Below are positions 9,253-18,625 of a stretch of 64,000 nt of DNA, piece by piece. The position numbers were made by a program, and so were the translations under genes. The stretch spans positions 62,001-126,000 of the forward strand of contig CAYXCZ010000001.1 in the NCBI GenBank assembly GCA_964463695.1. The letters are read 5' to 3'. The notes beneath the pieces are model-generated. The model was not told where the DNA came from. It saw only the letters and a program-made list of their open reading frames with translations, and did not search any database. The stretch is from JALNZU01 sp964463695 (GTDB lineage: Bacteria > Bacteroidota > Bacteroidia > Bacteroidales > F082). The first letter of the stretch is position 1; every line of letters starts with the position of its first letter.

Positions 9253-12200
9253 TTATTCAGGTAATGGCATCCCATCAATCCAGGGGGCTCCCGCCTGAAT
9301 CAATTCTTTTTGCAATTCAGGAATACGTTCGACGCGCACCTTTTCAAGTTTTTCACGCAATTCTGCCATCTGAATACGGGCAATATCCAGTGACCTTTGG
9401 AGCATCGGAGTTGGCCCATAAGTGGATCTTGAACTTCCCATCGTTGCAACAGAAAGACGCTCATTGATTGTGGGATTATCCATTTCACCTACTGATTGCC
9501 TGGAACGATTGCCATTCATCTGAGCATCGATATCCAATAAATCGAGTCGCAACTTTTCAATACGGGCTTGAATCTCCACAGGATTAATTGGCGTACTATT
9601 AAGTGCTTTCTGCATTAAGTCCAACTTTTGAAGCGAACTGTTCAGAACTACTGAAGCTGCTGAAACCGACTTCCTAACCTTTTCTATATCATTCCAAAAA
9701 CCTACAACAACCTCGATTGGAGCACCTTCCAAAGTTCCTTCACGAAGTCGTTTCACCTCAAATTCCTCTGGACCGGCAAGCAGCTCAATCACTCCGTCTA
9801 CCTGACTGTAAACTTCAACTAAATAGTTTCCCGGCAAAACCATCGGCCCCGATGGAGTCCAGTTTCCATATGCTGGCTGGATTGCTGAAGCAGAAGGTGC
9901 ACGTAAATTCCAACTTACCCTGTTGATACCTTTGGCATTCACTCCTTCAATTCTGTTTATATAATTTCCATCTAAATCTTTAATAACTAACCAGATAGCT
10001 GGATCCAAACTTCTTCTTTCCTTTTCAAGTGCTTCCCATCCAGGAAAAGGAATATCTTTTTCATTCTTTCTTAAATCAGCCTCTTGCTCTTGTCGAATTT
10101 TTTTTAAGGATTTCAATTCATTAGCAAGATAATAAGTAAAAACAGCTCCAAAAGGAGGGTTATCTGCCACAAAAAAGGCATCACCCTGACTAGCTTTAGG
10201 ATCGTCGCCGAGAACTTGTCGCTGAAAATACCATAACGCAGGCTTTACGGGAAAGATAACTGCCTGTGAATCTGCTTTGATAGATGTTAATTGACGTAAA
10301 GGGCTGTAATCGTCGAGTATGTAAAACCCACGACCAAACGAAGCTGCCACTAAATCATTTTCCCTTTTTTGAATAGCCAAATCTCTGAAAGAAATAACCG
10401 GCAATCCATTTTTAAATTGCATCCATTTAGTGCCACCATCAATACTGTACCATATTCCAAATTCTGTTGCAACAAAAAGCAATTCCTGCTTTACGTGATC
10501 CTGTACGATACGCCAGGTTAATGTTCGATCAGGAAGGTTGGCTCTTAACGACTTCCATGTTTTTCCTTTATCAGTACTTTTGAATAAATATGGTGCAAAA
10601 TCACCTATTTTATGGTTATCCAAAACAACGAAAACTGTTGAGGCATCATAAAGATCAGCTTTAATATCATTGACAAAAGCTGTTGAAGGTACTCCAGGCA
10701 ATGATGTGACGGATATTTTATTCCAATTCTTTCCTCCATCTTCGCTGAAGTGTATCAATCCATCATCTGTTCCGGCCCAAAGAAAACCTTCTTTTACTGG
10801 CGATTCGGAGATTGAAGTAATGGTACTGTAGTCCGACATTGCATAAAGATCCCATGCCGCATCCCAACTCCATTGTCTATCCATCAATTTCTGACGGATG
10901 CGCTCTTGCTGTGTTGTTAGATCACCTGAAACAGCAACCCAACTATCACCTCTGTCGTCTGATTTCCAGACACGTTGTGAAGCGAAATAGATGCGCTTCG
11001 GATTGTGCGGACTCACCAAAACAGGAGCATCCCAATTAAAGCGTTCAGAAGGTTCGCCGATCTCAGACTGCGGCTTGATATATACCATTTCGCCTGTTGT
11101 GCGGTCAAATCGGGTAAGATTGCCTTGCTGCCATTGCGAATAAACGATGTCAGGATTTCCAGGCTCAGTGGCTGGCTGATGCCCATCACCAAAAAGCGTT
11201 ACAAACCAATCAGAATTCCGAATACCATGAACATTATCTGTACGTGATGGCCCGCCTTGTGTATTGTTGTCCTGAGTGCCACCATAAACGTTGTAAAATG
11301 GTAGATCATCGTCAACGGCCACCTTATAAAATTGCGTAACAGGTAAATTTGATACAAATTTCCAGCTCTTCGTATTATCAAACGATTCATACAAGCCGCC
11401 ATCATTGCCAACCAAAAGATAGTCAGGATTATCTTTTCGAAATGCAATTGCATGATTGTCGACATGTTTATTTTGTTCGTTCATTCGATTGAAGGTTTTA
11501 CCACCATCTTCAGAAACCTGCATCCATACATCAACAAGATAAATTTTATCATACTGAAATGGGCTGGCATAAAGCTCCTGATAATAGTGTGGGCCTGTTC
11601 CACCTGCAACTGCATCGGATTGCTTTGTCCACGAAGCGCCTCTGTCGGTACTTTTAAAAACACCTCCAGTCCTGCGTTCCAGCTCAATGGCTGCATAAAT
11701 TACATCAGGATTTTGAGGAGACAAAACAAGACCAATTTTACCCATATCTCCTGAAGGCAGTCCTTTGCTGAGTTTTTCCCAGCTCTCACCCCCGTCATCC
11801 GACTTGTGTATAGCAGAACCTTTTCCTCCTCCAATGTATGCCCCAACTGAGCGATGCCGCTGCCATGTTGCTGCATAAAGGCGTTCAGGATTTCGTGGGT
11901 CGATCAATATATCTGTAGCGCCTGTCCATTCATTATCTCCCAAAACTTTTTTCCAGGTTTTACCTCCATCAGCACTTTTAAAAACACCTCTTTCTCCACC
12001 TTTTGACCACAAAGGACCTTGTGCTGCTACCCAAACTATGTTCGTTTCGGTTGGATGCACAACTATTTTTGAAATATGTTCCGAAAGCTTCAATCCTTTG
12101 TTTTGCCAGCTCTTGCCACCATCTTCGCTCAGGTAAACACCATCTCCATAACCAACGTGACGCCCCCCAACATTCTCACCAGTGCCAACCCATATGCGCT

Positions 12201-12516
12201 CCGGGTTGAGTGGATCAAGAGTTAAACAGCCAATTGAATATGAACCTTCCTGTTCAAAAACAGGCTGCCAGGTTGTTCCTGCATTCTCTGTTTTCCAAAC
12301 GCCTCCCGAACCTACTGCCACATACCAAACAGCTGGCTTCGCAGGATGGATGACGATATCTGAAATACGCCCTGACATAAGTGCCGGGCCTATACTCCTA
12401 AATTTCAATCCATTAAGTGCTAAATCGTTCTTCGTATCAGTTTTCTGACCTATAAGGTTTTGCCAGCCAAACAGGCCAAGTACTAATAAAATCAAAGTAT
12501 AAATAGTCGTTCTCAT
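9253..12516 (-). CDS. BNR/Vps10-type repeat protein, probably exported
   Basis: 1087 residues with a signal peptide (MRTTIYTLILLVLGLFGW...). The first ~720 residues are beta-propeller repeats rich in Asp-box motifs (SEDGGKSW, SADGGKTW, SDDGGESW, STDRGASW, SDDRGDSW, SEDGGKNW, STDKGKTW), as in sortilin/Vps10 and sialidase-like propellers. Such proteins are often labelled glycosyl hydrolase in databases, but I see no sialidase arginine triad to support catalysis. A C-terminal part of roughly 330 residues contains an extracellular-type beta domain (INRIEGVNAKGINRVSWNLRAP) and helices likely to form coiled coil. No T9SS tail is visible, unlike its paralogue at 15556-18141. Function unknown; presumably periplasmic or surface binding. 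Confidence 0.8.
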   Translation of the reverse strand: MRTTIYTLILLVLGLFGWQNLIGQKTDTKNDLALNGLKFRSIGPALMSGRISDIVIHPAKPAVWYVAVGSGGVWKTENAGTTWQPVFEQEGSYSIGCLTLDPLNPERIWVGTGENVGGRHVGYGDGVYLSEDGGKSWQNKGLKLSEHISKIVVHPTETNIVWVAAQGPLWSKGGERGVFKSADGGKTWKKVLGDNEWTGATDILIDPRNPERLYAATWQRHRSVGAYIGGGKGSAIHKSDDGGESWEKLSKGLPSGDMGKIGLVLSPQNPDVIYAAIELERRTGGVFKSTDRGASWTKQSDAVAGGTGPHYYQELYASPFQYDKIYLVDVWMQVSEDGGKTFNRMNEQNKHVDNHAIAFRKDNPDYLLVGNDGGLYESFDNTKSWKFVSNLPVTQFYKVAVDDDLPFYNVYGGTQDNNTQGGPSRTDNVHGIRNSDWFVTLFGDGHQPATEPGNPDIVYSQWQQGNLTRFDRTTGEMVYIKPQSEIGEPSERFNWDAPVLVSPHNPKRIYFASQRVWKSDDRGDSWVAVSGDLTTQQERIRQKLMDRQWSWDAAWDLYAMSDYSTITSISESPVKEGFLWAGTDDGLIHFSEDGGKNWNKISVTSLPGVPSTAFVNDIKADLYDASTVFVVLDNHKIGDFAPYLFKSTDKGKTWKSLRANLPDRTLTWRIVQDHVKQELLFVATEFGIWYSIDGGTKWMQFKNGLPVISFRDLAIQKRENDLVAASFGRGFYILDDYSPLRQLTSIKADSQAVIFPVKPALWYFQRQVLGDDPKASQGDAFFVADNPPFGAVFTYYLANELKSLKKIRQEQEADLRKNEKDIPFPGWEALEKERRSLDPAIWLVIKDLDGNYINRIEGVNAKGINRVSWNLRAPSASAIQPAYGNWTPSGPMVLPGNYLVEVYSQVDGVIELLAGPEEFEVKRLREGTLEGAPIEVVVGFWNDIEKVRKSVSAASVVLNSSLQKLDLMQKALNSTPINPVEIQARIEKLRLDLLDIDAQMNGNRSRQSVGEMDNPTINERLSVATMGSSRSTYGPTPMLQRSLDIARIQMAELREKLEKVRVERIPELQKELIQAGAPWIDGMPLPE

Positions 12517-12679
12517 AACTCAAAATTTAATAAATCGTACATTGTAGTGCGCCAAAGTAACTGATTATGATGCACAGCAACGCAGATTCAAGTTTTAGGT
12601 TGAATTTAGTAAGAAAACGTTTTTAATGTCTTAAATAAATGGAATCCCGAAAGTATAAAAATACTGGCTCGAGGAGTTT

Positions 12680-13366
12680 TTATTTGGAACTGATTTCCTC
12701 TTCAGTAAAAACTTCGTCAGGAATCGATCCATTGATCCGGAAGTTGGAATAAGTGAGTTTAACATTACCACTTGTTCGTTCACCTGCTTTTTTAGGATCA
12801 ACTTTTAAACTCCCAATAAATTTCATCGGGATATCAATCTGTTGAATATCAAAACCTACAATAGTAATTACAGGTAAATCAAATTTGAGATCTCCATATT
12901 CAAAAGTCATGGTATAATTTCCCTGACCATTAGAAGTTACCTGCATTTTTTGAATCCGGTCTTTCAATTTGTCAATCCAAACAGTTGCTATAACAAAATC
13001 GGCACTAGCATCCATAGGCACTATTTTCAAAATATGGTTCATCTCATCTGAACCGGCATAAATAGCGGTATGGGGTTGCTGCAACATCGAGATAACGGAA
13101 AAATTAATACCTTTCTTTGGAACAAGGGCAAAGCTGGTGGCACGAAATCTAAACTTATCGGGTGCCTTGTAAAAGACCTTTCCATTCTTTACAGGGATCT
13201 TGATGAAATCGACATCAACATCAATTTTAACATCTGCTTCGAAAGATTTTACCATTGAAGCTTTCGCCAGAACATTAGCAATGATCTTATCAGGATCATT
13301 CTGTGCATTTATGTTTAAACTAATAAAAATCGAAAAAACAAAAATTGTTATATACTTATTGATCAT
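12680..13366 (-). CDS. LolA-like periplasmic protein of an ABC transporter operon
   Basis: 228 residues from the chosen ATG at 13366-13364, which overlaps the TGA of the permease gene as ATGA; the longer reading frame starting further upstream would run into the permease gene. The signal peptide (MINKYITIFVFSIF...NINAQ) is followed by a region resembling the LolA/LolB half-barrel: DKIIANVLAKASMVKSFEADVKI, GKVFYKAPDKFRFRA, then strands ending in KLTYSNFRINGSIPDEVF. LolA-type proteins carry lipids or lipoproteins across the periplasm. Its coupling with an ABC-2 permease and ATPase suggests the three work together, perhaps moving a hydrophobic molecule, but the cargo is unknown. It could equally be a housekeeping sorting-protein homologue carried by chance in the operon. 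Confidence 0.6.
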   Translation of the reverse strand: MINKYITIFVFSIFISLNINAQNDPDKIIANVLAKASMVKSFEADVKIDVDVDFIKIPVKNGKVFYKAPDKFRFRATSFALVPKKGINFSVISMLQQPHTAIYAGSDEMNHILKIVPMDASADFVIATVWIDKLKDRIQKMQVTSNGQGNYTMTFEYGDLKFDLPVITIVGFDIQQIDIPMKFIGSLKVDPKKAGERTSGNVKLTYSNFRINGSIPDEVFTEEEISSK

Positions 13367-14199
13367 GTAGTTATGTCTTTTTTTGTGAAAATACGCAATG
13401 CGACAGCGTAAAAAACAGAAATATGAAGAATCAAAATAGCTGAAGCTTTCCAAATAATATTCCAGTCAACAGGATCATCAAAGAAAAGTTGCCAGCCACT
13501 CAGATATGTTGTAAACAGAAATGGTTTAAGTACTTCAAAAATACCGATGCTAAAATTAGATAAAATTGTAAATAGTATTAGCACTGACATGCTGCTTACT
13601 ACCGGACCCAAGGAATTAGATGCCATGGTCGAAAACATAAAAGCCAATCCCGCTACAACCCACATACTCATGACACCATAAGCAAATGCTCCAATAAATC
13701 GCCACCAAAGATCAGCACCATCAAGAATATTGATCGTATTCATCAAAACCATCATATCTCCAGGTTCCCAGAAAAAATGACCTAATCCAAGACTTAGTAC
13801 CATTAAAAAAACAACAAGCATGGAGGTATACGCTTGTGCTGTAATGTATTTGGCAGTAAGAAGCTGAGTACGGCTCAGCGGTCTTGTTAGCAACAACCTA
13901 AAAGTGCCTCGCCCTGCTTCACCGGAAACCATGTCACCTGCAACAATCGCAACAAGAATAGGAATATGTAACCATAAACTATTGAGAATGATATACGTTA
14001 CCGAGTAAGTATTGATCAAACTCCCCTCAAAAACAAAAACATCTGCCATGCTTTTTACAAGGAAATCAAGAAGTTTCTGTCCCTCGATAAACATTCCAAT
14101 TTGAATGATCACCACGATCAGAAATATCGCGATAAATCCGATGTAAGTAATCTCTCGTTTGAAAAGTTTACTGAATTCTAATTTAATAAGTGTCCCCAT
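13363..14199 (-). CDS. ABC-2 type transporter permease
   Basis: 278 residues with about six hydrophobic segments (first near 18-37 after KLFKREITYIGF, then near 77-93, 118-141, 175-198, 205-225 and 255-270). The motif AGEAGRGTFRLLLTRPLSRTQLLTAKY near 93-118 is typical of ABC-2 membrane subunits, where it sits on the coupling helix next to the ATPase. It is an inner-membrane protein. Its start follows the ATPase stop directly (14200/14199) and its stop overlaps the LolA-like start, so the three genes are translationally linked. Substrate unknown. Confidence 0.85.
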   Translation of the reverse strand: MGTLIKLEFSKLFKREITYIGFIAIFLIVVIIQIGMFIEGQKLLDFLVKSMADVFVFEGSLINTYSVTYIILNSLWLHIPILVAIVAGDMVSGEAGRGTFRLLLTRPLSRTQLLTAKYITAQAYTSMLVVFLMVLSLGLGHFFWEPGDMMVLMNTINILDGADLWWRFIGAFAYGVMSMWVVAGLAFMFSTMASNSLGPVVSSMSVLILFTILSNFSIGIFEVLKPFLFTTYLSGWQLFFDDPVDWNIIWKASAILILHISVFYAVALRIFTKKDITT

Positions 14200-15102
14200 C
14201 TATGTATTTTGTAGAAAAAAGTCTTCCAAATTGTTGCGCGTTATCAGCTGCTTTACTCCAATACCGGCATTAACCAACGCTTCGTTAATAGTTGGAATAA
14301 CATCTGTTGGAAGCTCTGCATGCAATTCATCAAGCAAATTGCGATCAAAAGTGAAATCCGGAAATTTCTCAAGCAGCAATTTCAATGCTTTCGACGTATC
14401 GGTGGTGATGAGTGTAAGTTGTTGAGTATCCGATTCCAGTAACTTACGCACCTCGCCTTCTACTACCACTTTCCCCTTGCTTATCACAATCATCCTGTTG
14501 GATATCAACTCCATCTCACGAAGGATATGTGAAGAAACAATGAGGGTTTTTCCCATTTCGCTGTTCAAGCGAACAATCATTTCGCGGATATCTTTGATTC
14601 CCTGCGGATCAAGACCGTTGACAGGTTCGTCCAAAATAATCAGATCAGGATCATGTAGCAAAGTCTGAGCTATACCTAAACGCTGCTTCATACCCTGACT
14701 AAAAGTCTTAACCTTATCATTGGCTCTGTCCTGCAAATCAACAACTTCAAGAAGCTCCATGATTTTGGCACGCTTATGCTTAATTCCGGAATACTGTGCC
14801 AAAATATCCAGATTCTGATAGGCAGAAAGGTACTGATAAAAATCAGGGCGCTCAATAAGTGCTCCTACCTTGCTCAAAACCTCACGCCGGTTGTGGGAAA
14901 GCTGCTGACCAAACAAAAGTACCTCACCTGAATCCGGACGTATCAGGTTCAACACCATCCTTATTGTAGTACTTTTACCCGAACCATTAGGTCCGAGAAA
15001 GCCATAGATATCACCTCTGTAAACGGTAAAACTCACATCCCGCACTGCTTTTACAGCACCAAAATGTTTCACAAGATGGTTTACTTCAAGTACCTTTTCC
15101 AC
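14200..15102 (-). CDS. ABC transporter ATP-binding protein
   Basis: 300 residues starting at GTG (15102-15100); no ATG lies nearby in frame. It contains Walker A GPNGSGKST near 38-46, the signature FSQGMKQRLGIAQ near 134-146, Walker B LIILDEPVNGLDPQG near 154-168 and the switch histidine in VSSHIL near 192. The C-terminal ~85 residues form the extra domain common in ATPases paired with ABC-2 permeases (CcmA/NatA type). It powers the permease encoded immediately downstream. The GTG overlaps the stop of a possible small upstream reading frame in the arrangement TAGTG. Confidence 0.9.
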   Translation of the reverse strand: MEKVLEVNHLVKHFGAVKAVRDVSFTVYRGDIYGFLGPNGSGKSTTIRMVLNLIRPDSGEVLLFGQQLSHNRREVLSKVGALIERPDFYQYLSAYQNLDILAQYSGIKHKRAKIMELLEVVDLQDRANDKVKTFSQGMKQRLGIAQTLLHDPDLIILDEPVNGLDPQGIKDIREMIVRLNSEMGKTLIVSSHILREMELISNRMIVISKGKVVVEGEVRKLLESDTQQLTLITTDTSKALKLLLEKFPDFTFDRNLLDELHAELPTDVIPTINEALVNAGIGVKQLITRNNLEDFFLQNT

Positions 15103-15323
15103 TATGACCGGATTGAAATATTTGCCTTTTTTTGAATCATATTCGGCATATTCCAGCCAGGTTGGAAGATACTCAATACTGATTTTTTATTACGGTATGG
15201 CAACAAATGAAAATTATTAAACCCGGGGAAATTGAATTTGTAACGCACAGGGTGGCTCACCGAGGTAGCAGAAAACTTGCGAAGTCCAACGCGGGTCAGG
15301 AATTTGTTAAGGTATGAAATCAT
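15102..15323 (-). CDS. Possible small hypothetical protein upstream of ABC ATPase
   Basis: 73 codons (MISYLNKFLTRVGLRKF...). I do not recognise it. The only support is position: its TAG shares bases with the GTG start of the ABC ATPase (TAGTG), as in translationally coupled genes, and it fills an otherwise empty stretch. It is basic, has no signal peptide and no clear domain. It could just as well be part of the 5' leader of the operon. Confidence 0.25.
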   Translation of the reverse strand: MISYLNKFLTRVGLRKFSATSVSHPVRYKFNFPGFNNFHLLPYRNKKSVLSIFQPGWNMPNMIQKKANISIRS

Positions 15324-15555
15324 TTGGTTTTTTATTATTTAACAACACAACTAACATTTTGTTCGCTAATATTTCACAAAATATATGCCATCTAAGAAAC
15401 TTATAATATTCTGTAAAATTGTTCAAAATCATGGCTTTAATTTTTCCAATAAATACCATAATAATAAACCAAAAACTTCAACCACTTCTCACATTAATCT
15501 ATCCACCAATACTCATTTTAGCTATGTTTGCAAATTCACTTAAAGTGTTTTTATC
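15103..15555. other. Divergent intergenic region (ABC operon / BNR protein)
   Basis: If the 73-codon frame at 15102-15323 is not real, this is a 453-base gap. It carries a -7-like TATGTTTG at 15533-15540 that would serve the BNR/T9SS gene at 15556 with a leader of only about ten bases; no good -33 element is at the expected distance. The part nearest the ABC operon is less AT-rich than the rest (15220-15320). I see no clear terminator. Confidence 0.4.
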
Positions 15556-18141
15556 ATGAGAAAAATAACCGGTCTTTTAGCCATTTTTATATTGATTACT
15601 GCTGCTGCATCATTGTATAAGTTTAAGAACAATAACACCGATAACCAGGCTATTACTCATTTTCAATCACTTCCCGAAGTAAAAGAGCCGAAAATGGAAC
15701 CAAACGACTGGTTGGCTAAACAAAAATTATATCCTAATCCCTCCTTCAGCTATTCTCACTATTTGTTTGCTCTTCAGCAAGCGCAATCATTGCATAAAGC
15801 AGCCAAAAACAGAGGTGCTTCATGGCAATTGGCAGGCCCAACAAATATCGGTGGACGAATCACTGATATAGCTGTGCACCCATCTGCACCAGAAATAATA
15901 TACATAGGTGCTGCCTCTGGCGGAATTTTAAAAAGCAGCAATAATGGTTTGGACTGGCAGCAGGTTTTTAATGATGCACCGGTCATCTCGATTGGCGCTA
16001 TAGCTATCGACCCCTCAAACCCTGACGTTCTCTATGCAGGAACCGGCGAAGCCAATGCTTCAAGCTACAGTTTTATTGGTAATGGAATTTACAAATCTAC
16101 CGATGCCGGGCAGTCATGGGATCATGTTGGTCTGGAACAATCTGCCTATTTCGGACGTATTTTGGTCGATTATAACGATAGTGACCGGGTATTCGCTGCT
16201 GCTTGTGGCACACTTTTCAGTCCAAACGAAATGCGTGGAATCTATCGCAGTACCAATGGCGGAAACAATTGGGAACGTGTACTTTATGTTTCGGATTCAA
16301 CAGCTGGGGTTGATATTATCCAGCATCCTTCAAACCCTGATATCCTTTATGCAACCATGTGGGAACGCATGCGCGGACTTACCTATCGACGCTCACATGG
16401 CACAACTTCCGGCATTTACAAATCGATTGACGGGGGCAACAATTGGACTTTACTTACAAACGGGCTGCCTGGCGGCGATCAAAAAGGCCGCATTGGATTG
16501 GCAATTGGGCAAAACAATCCCGAAATTGTTTATGCGTTCATCGACAAGCTGGAAAACGGAAGTCTTATTGCCAGCGTATATAAAAGTACCAACGGAGGGC
16601 AAAGCTGGCAGCAAACCAATGATGGAAATATTGCGGATATGAACAGCACTTTTGGATGGTATTTTGGTCAAATACGTGTTGATCCCCAAAATGACAACCG
16701 TTTCTATGTGCTTGGTGTTGACCTATATCGCAGCGACAACGGAGGAAGCAGTTACACTCAGATTGGAGGCTACTTCAATATTGATGAAATTTATGTTGAC
16801 AATCATGCCATGTTTCTTCACCCTACCAATGGCACAATTCTACATGGAAATGACGGTGGCTTATACCGCAGCAACGACATGGGTAACAACTGGACAAAAA
16901 TCAACAACTTACCTCTGACACAGTTTTATGCCATTGATGTGGATTACCTGAATCCTCAACGCATTTATGGAGGAACTCAAGACAATAACACCATACGCAC
17001 ATGGACAGGAAACCTTAACGATTGGGAAAGAATACTGGGTGGTGACGGGATGTACTGTTTGGTTGATTATACCAATTCAAACATCATTTACGCCGAATCG
17101 CAATGGGGTAACCTCACACGATCCGACGATGGTGGGAATAGTTTTTCGTATATCGCTTCCTGGTCGGGCGACCGTACCAATTGGTCGTCACCATATGTAA
17201 TGCACCCAACATCACCACAGACTCTTTATTTTGGCACCTACCGGGTTTGGAAAACAACCAATAAAGGAAATAGCTGGACACCAATCAGTGGCGATCTTAC
17301 ACACAATCTTGCACAAAGCGGATTCAGCACCATAACAACTATTGCCATTTCAAAACTCAATCCAAACCTTCTGCTGACCGGTTCTGATGATGGAAGAATT
17401 CACCTGAGTTCAAGTGGCGGTCTGTTCTGGGATGATATTTCGCAAGGCCTTCCCCAACGCTGGATCACACGTGTTGCTTTTGACCCAATTGAGGAAAATA
17501 CCATTTATGCAACTGTTTCCGGTTTTCGCTGGGACGAATCGCATCCTTACGTTTTCCGGTCAAACGATCTTGGACAAAATTGGGAATCTATAAGCAGCAA
17601 CTTACCCACCCTTCCTGTAAACGTGATTGTGGCTGATCCTGATCGTCAAGGATGGCTTTATGTTGGAACAGATGTTGGAGTTTTTTACACTGAAAATGCT
17701 GGCATAGAATGGAGTAGCCTTATGGATGGACTGCCAAGTGTACCTGTAACCGATTTAAAAATACATCAACCGACAAGAACACTCATTGCAGGAACTTATG
17801 GCAATTCGGCTCACAGGCTTAGTCTTGATTTGATAACATCAATCTCAACGAAAGAGAAAAATTCCAATTATGCTACGCTTAAGCCTGTTTATCCAAATCC
17901 GGTTGAAAGGTCAGGAAGCCTCCAATGTTCCTATTATTTGACATCTGCCGGAAAATGTGAACTTCAAATTATTGATGTCAAAGGTAATGTGTTGAGAAAA
18001 CTATACTCAGGCAATCAAACGAGCGGTGAGCATCAGTTAACGATAAATCTAAATGACAGTGATATGCTTTCAAATGGAGTTTTCTTCCTTCGTTTGATAA
18101 CAGACAAACAGGCTGAGCAGCAGAAGTTCATCATCAAGTGA
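15556..18141 (+). CDS. T9SS-secreted BNR/Vps10-type repeat protein
   Basis: 861 residues. An N-terminal signal or anchor segment (MRKITGLLAIFILITAAASLY) is followed by about 700 residues of Asp-box propeller repeats (STDAGQSW, STNGGNNW, SIDGGNNW, STNGGQSW, SDNGGSSY, SNDMGNNW, SNDLGQNW) that align with the paralogue at 9253-12516, for example NLPLTQFYAIDVD and YGGTQDNNT. The last ~80 residues are a type IX secretion sorting domain: PVYPNPVERSGSLQCSY, then LQIIDVKGNVLRKLYSG, then NGVFFLRLITDKQAEQQKFIIK. It should therefore be exported through T9SS and attached to the surface or released. The propeller suggests binding to a ligand, possibly a glycan or protein; no catalytic residues are evident. 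Confidence 0.85.
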   Translation: MRKITGLLAIFILITAAASLYKFKNNNTDNQAITHFQSLPEVKEPKMEPNDWLAKQKLYPNPSFSYSHYLFALQQAQSLHKAAKNRGASWQLAGPTNIGGRITDIAVHPSAPEIIYIGAASGGILKSSNNGLDWQQVFNDAPVISIGAIAIDPSNPDVLYAGTGEANASSYSFIGNGIYKSTDAGQSWDHVGLEQSAYFGRILVDYNDSDRVFAAACGTLFSPNEMRGIYRSTNGGNNWERVLYVSDSTAGVDIIQHPSNPDILYATMWERMRGLTYRRSHGTTSGIYKSIDGGNNWTLLTNGLPGGDQKGRIGLAIGQNNPEIVYAFIDKLENGSLIASVYKSTNGGQSWQQTNDGNIADMNSTFGWYFGQIRVDPQNDNRFYVLGVDLYRSDNGGSSYTQIGGYFNIDEIYVDNHAMFLHPTNGTILHGNDGGLYRSNDMGNNWTKINNLPLTQFYAIDVDYLNPQRIYGGTQDNNTIRTWTGNLNDWERILGGDGMYCLVDYTNSNIIYAESQWGNLTRSDDGGNSFSYIASWSGDRTNWSSPYVMHPTSPQTLYFGTYRVWKTTNKGNSWTPISGDLTHNLAQSGFSTITTIAISKLNPNLLLTGSDDGRIHLSSSGGLFWDDISQGLPQRWITRVAFDPIEENTIYATVSGFRWDESHPYVFRSNDLGQNWESISSNLPTLPVNVIVADPDRQGWLYVGTDVGVFYTENAGIEWSSLMDGLPSVPVTDLKIHQPTRTLIAGTYGNSAHRLSLDLITSISTKEKNSNYATLKPVYPNPVERSGSLQCSYYLTSAGKCELQIIDVKGNVLRKLYSGNQTSGEHQLTINLNDSDMLSNGVFFLRLITDKQAEQQKFIIK

Positions 18142-18258
18142 TAAGAAAGACGGTCCGGAAGTGGTGAAATGGCTTTATCATTTTTAAGTGAAGAAAAATG
18201 ATTTAGCATGAAATAATATTATAATCTACTGAATAACAATAACTTAATTTTTTAGTTG

Positions 18259-18549
18259 TTATTCTTTGACAATCAGATATATTACTTCATTATCCTTTTT
18301 AAGCAGGTACTTTTCGCGGCCATATTGCTCCATAAAGGTGGAATCGTATTGAAAATCTTCTAAAAGCTCCTGATTCTTTTTAATTTCTGATTCATAAAAT
18401 CGTTTCTGATGTTCAATATTCCTCAAATTACCTTTGAGCTTCATTTGATTGAAAATATTGTTTTGATCAAAAAAGATCATCCAAATCCCAAAAGCGATCA
18501 AAAAATAAAGGTAACGAAAGCGGGACAAGTGGCGAAAAAATCGTTTCAT
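18259..18549 (-). CDS. FtsB/DivIC-type septum formation initiator
   Basis: 96 residues: a short basic cytoplasmic start (MKRFFRHLSRFRYL), one transmembrane helix (about 14-30), then a coiled coil (about 35-65, NLRNIEHQKRFYESEIKKNQELLED) and a conserved tail EQYGREKYLLKKDNEVIYLI typical of FtsB/DivIC proteins. In the divisome, FtsB bridges FtsL and FtsQ and helps activate septal cell-wall synthesis. The size and topology match the family. A promoter lies just upstream (18564-18594), so it is expressed on its own rather than with the MOSC-MogA gene. Confidence 0.88.
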   Translation of the reverse strand: MKRFFRHLSRFRYLYFLIAFGIWMIFFDQNNIFNQMKLKGNLRNIEHQKRFYESEIKKNQELLEDFQYDSTFMEQYGREKYLLKKDNEVIYLIVKE

Positions 18550-18563
18550 ATGAAATAAAAAAG

Positions 18564-18594
18564 CAAATTTAACGCATTATTTTGGTCAGATCAA
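18564..18594 (-). promoter_or_regulatory. Promoter for the FtsB/DivIC gene
   Basis: Read on the minus strand: TTG (18594-18592), a 20-base spacer, then TAAATTTG (18571-18564). The ATG at 18549 is 14 bases further on, so the leader would be only about ten bases. Confidence 0.55.
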
Positions 18595-18625
18595 TTTCAG
18601 GATGTAAATAGTTTGTTTTCAGGTC

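Noticed and set aside
9253..12516. Sialidase or other glycosidase activity for the BNR proteins
   Set aside because: Asp-box motifs occur in many propellers; no arginine triad or other catalytic set could be seen.
16034..16642. 202-codon frame overlapping the T9SS BNR gene
   Set aside because: It lies in another frame within conserved Asp-box repeats; the repeat-encoding DNA keeps the frame open by composition.
18177..18202. Hairpin ATCATTTTT / AAAAATGAT after the T9SS BNR gene
   Set aside because: The stem is short and AT-only and lacks a T-run, so it is not convincing as a terminator.
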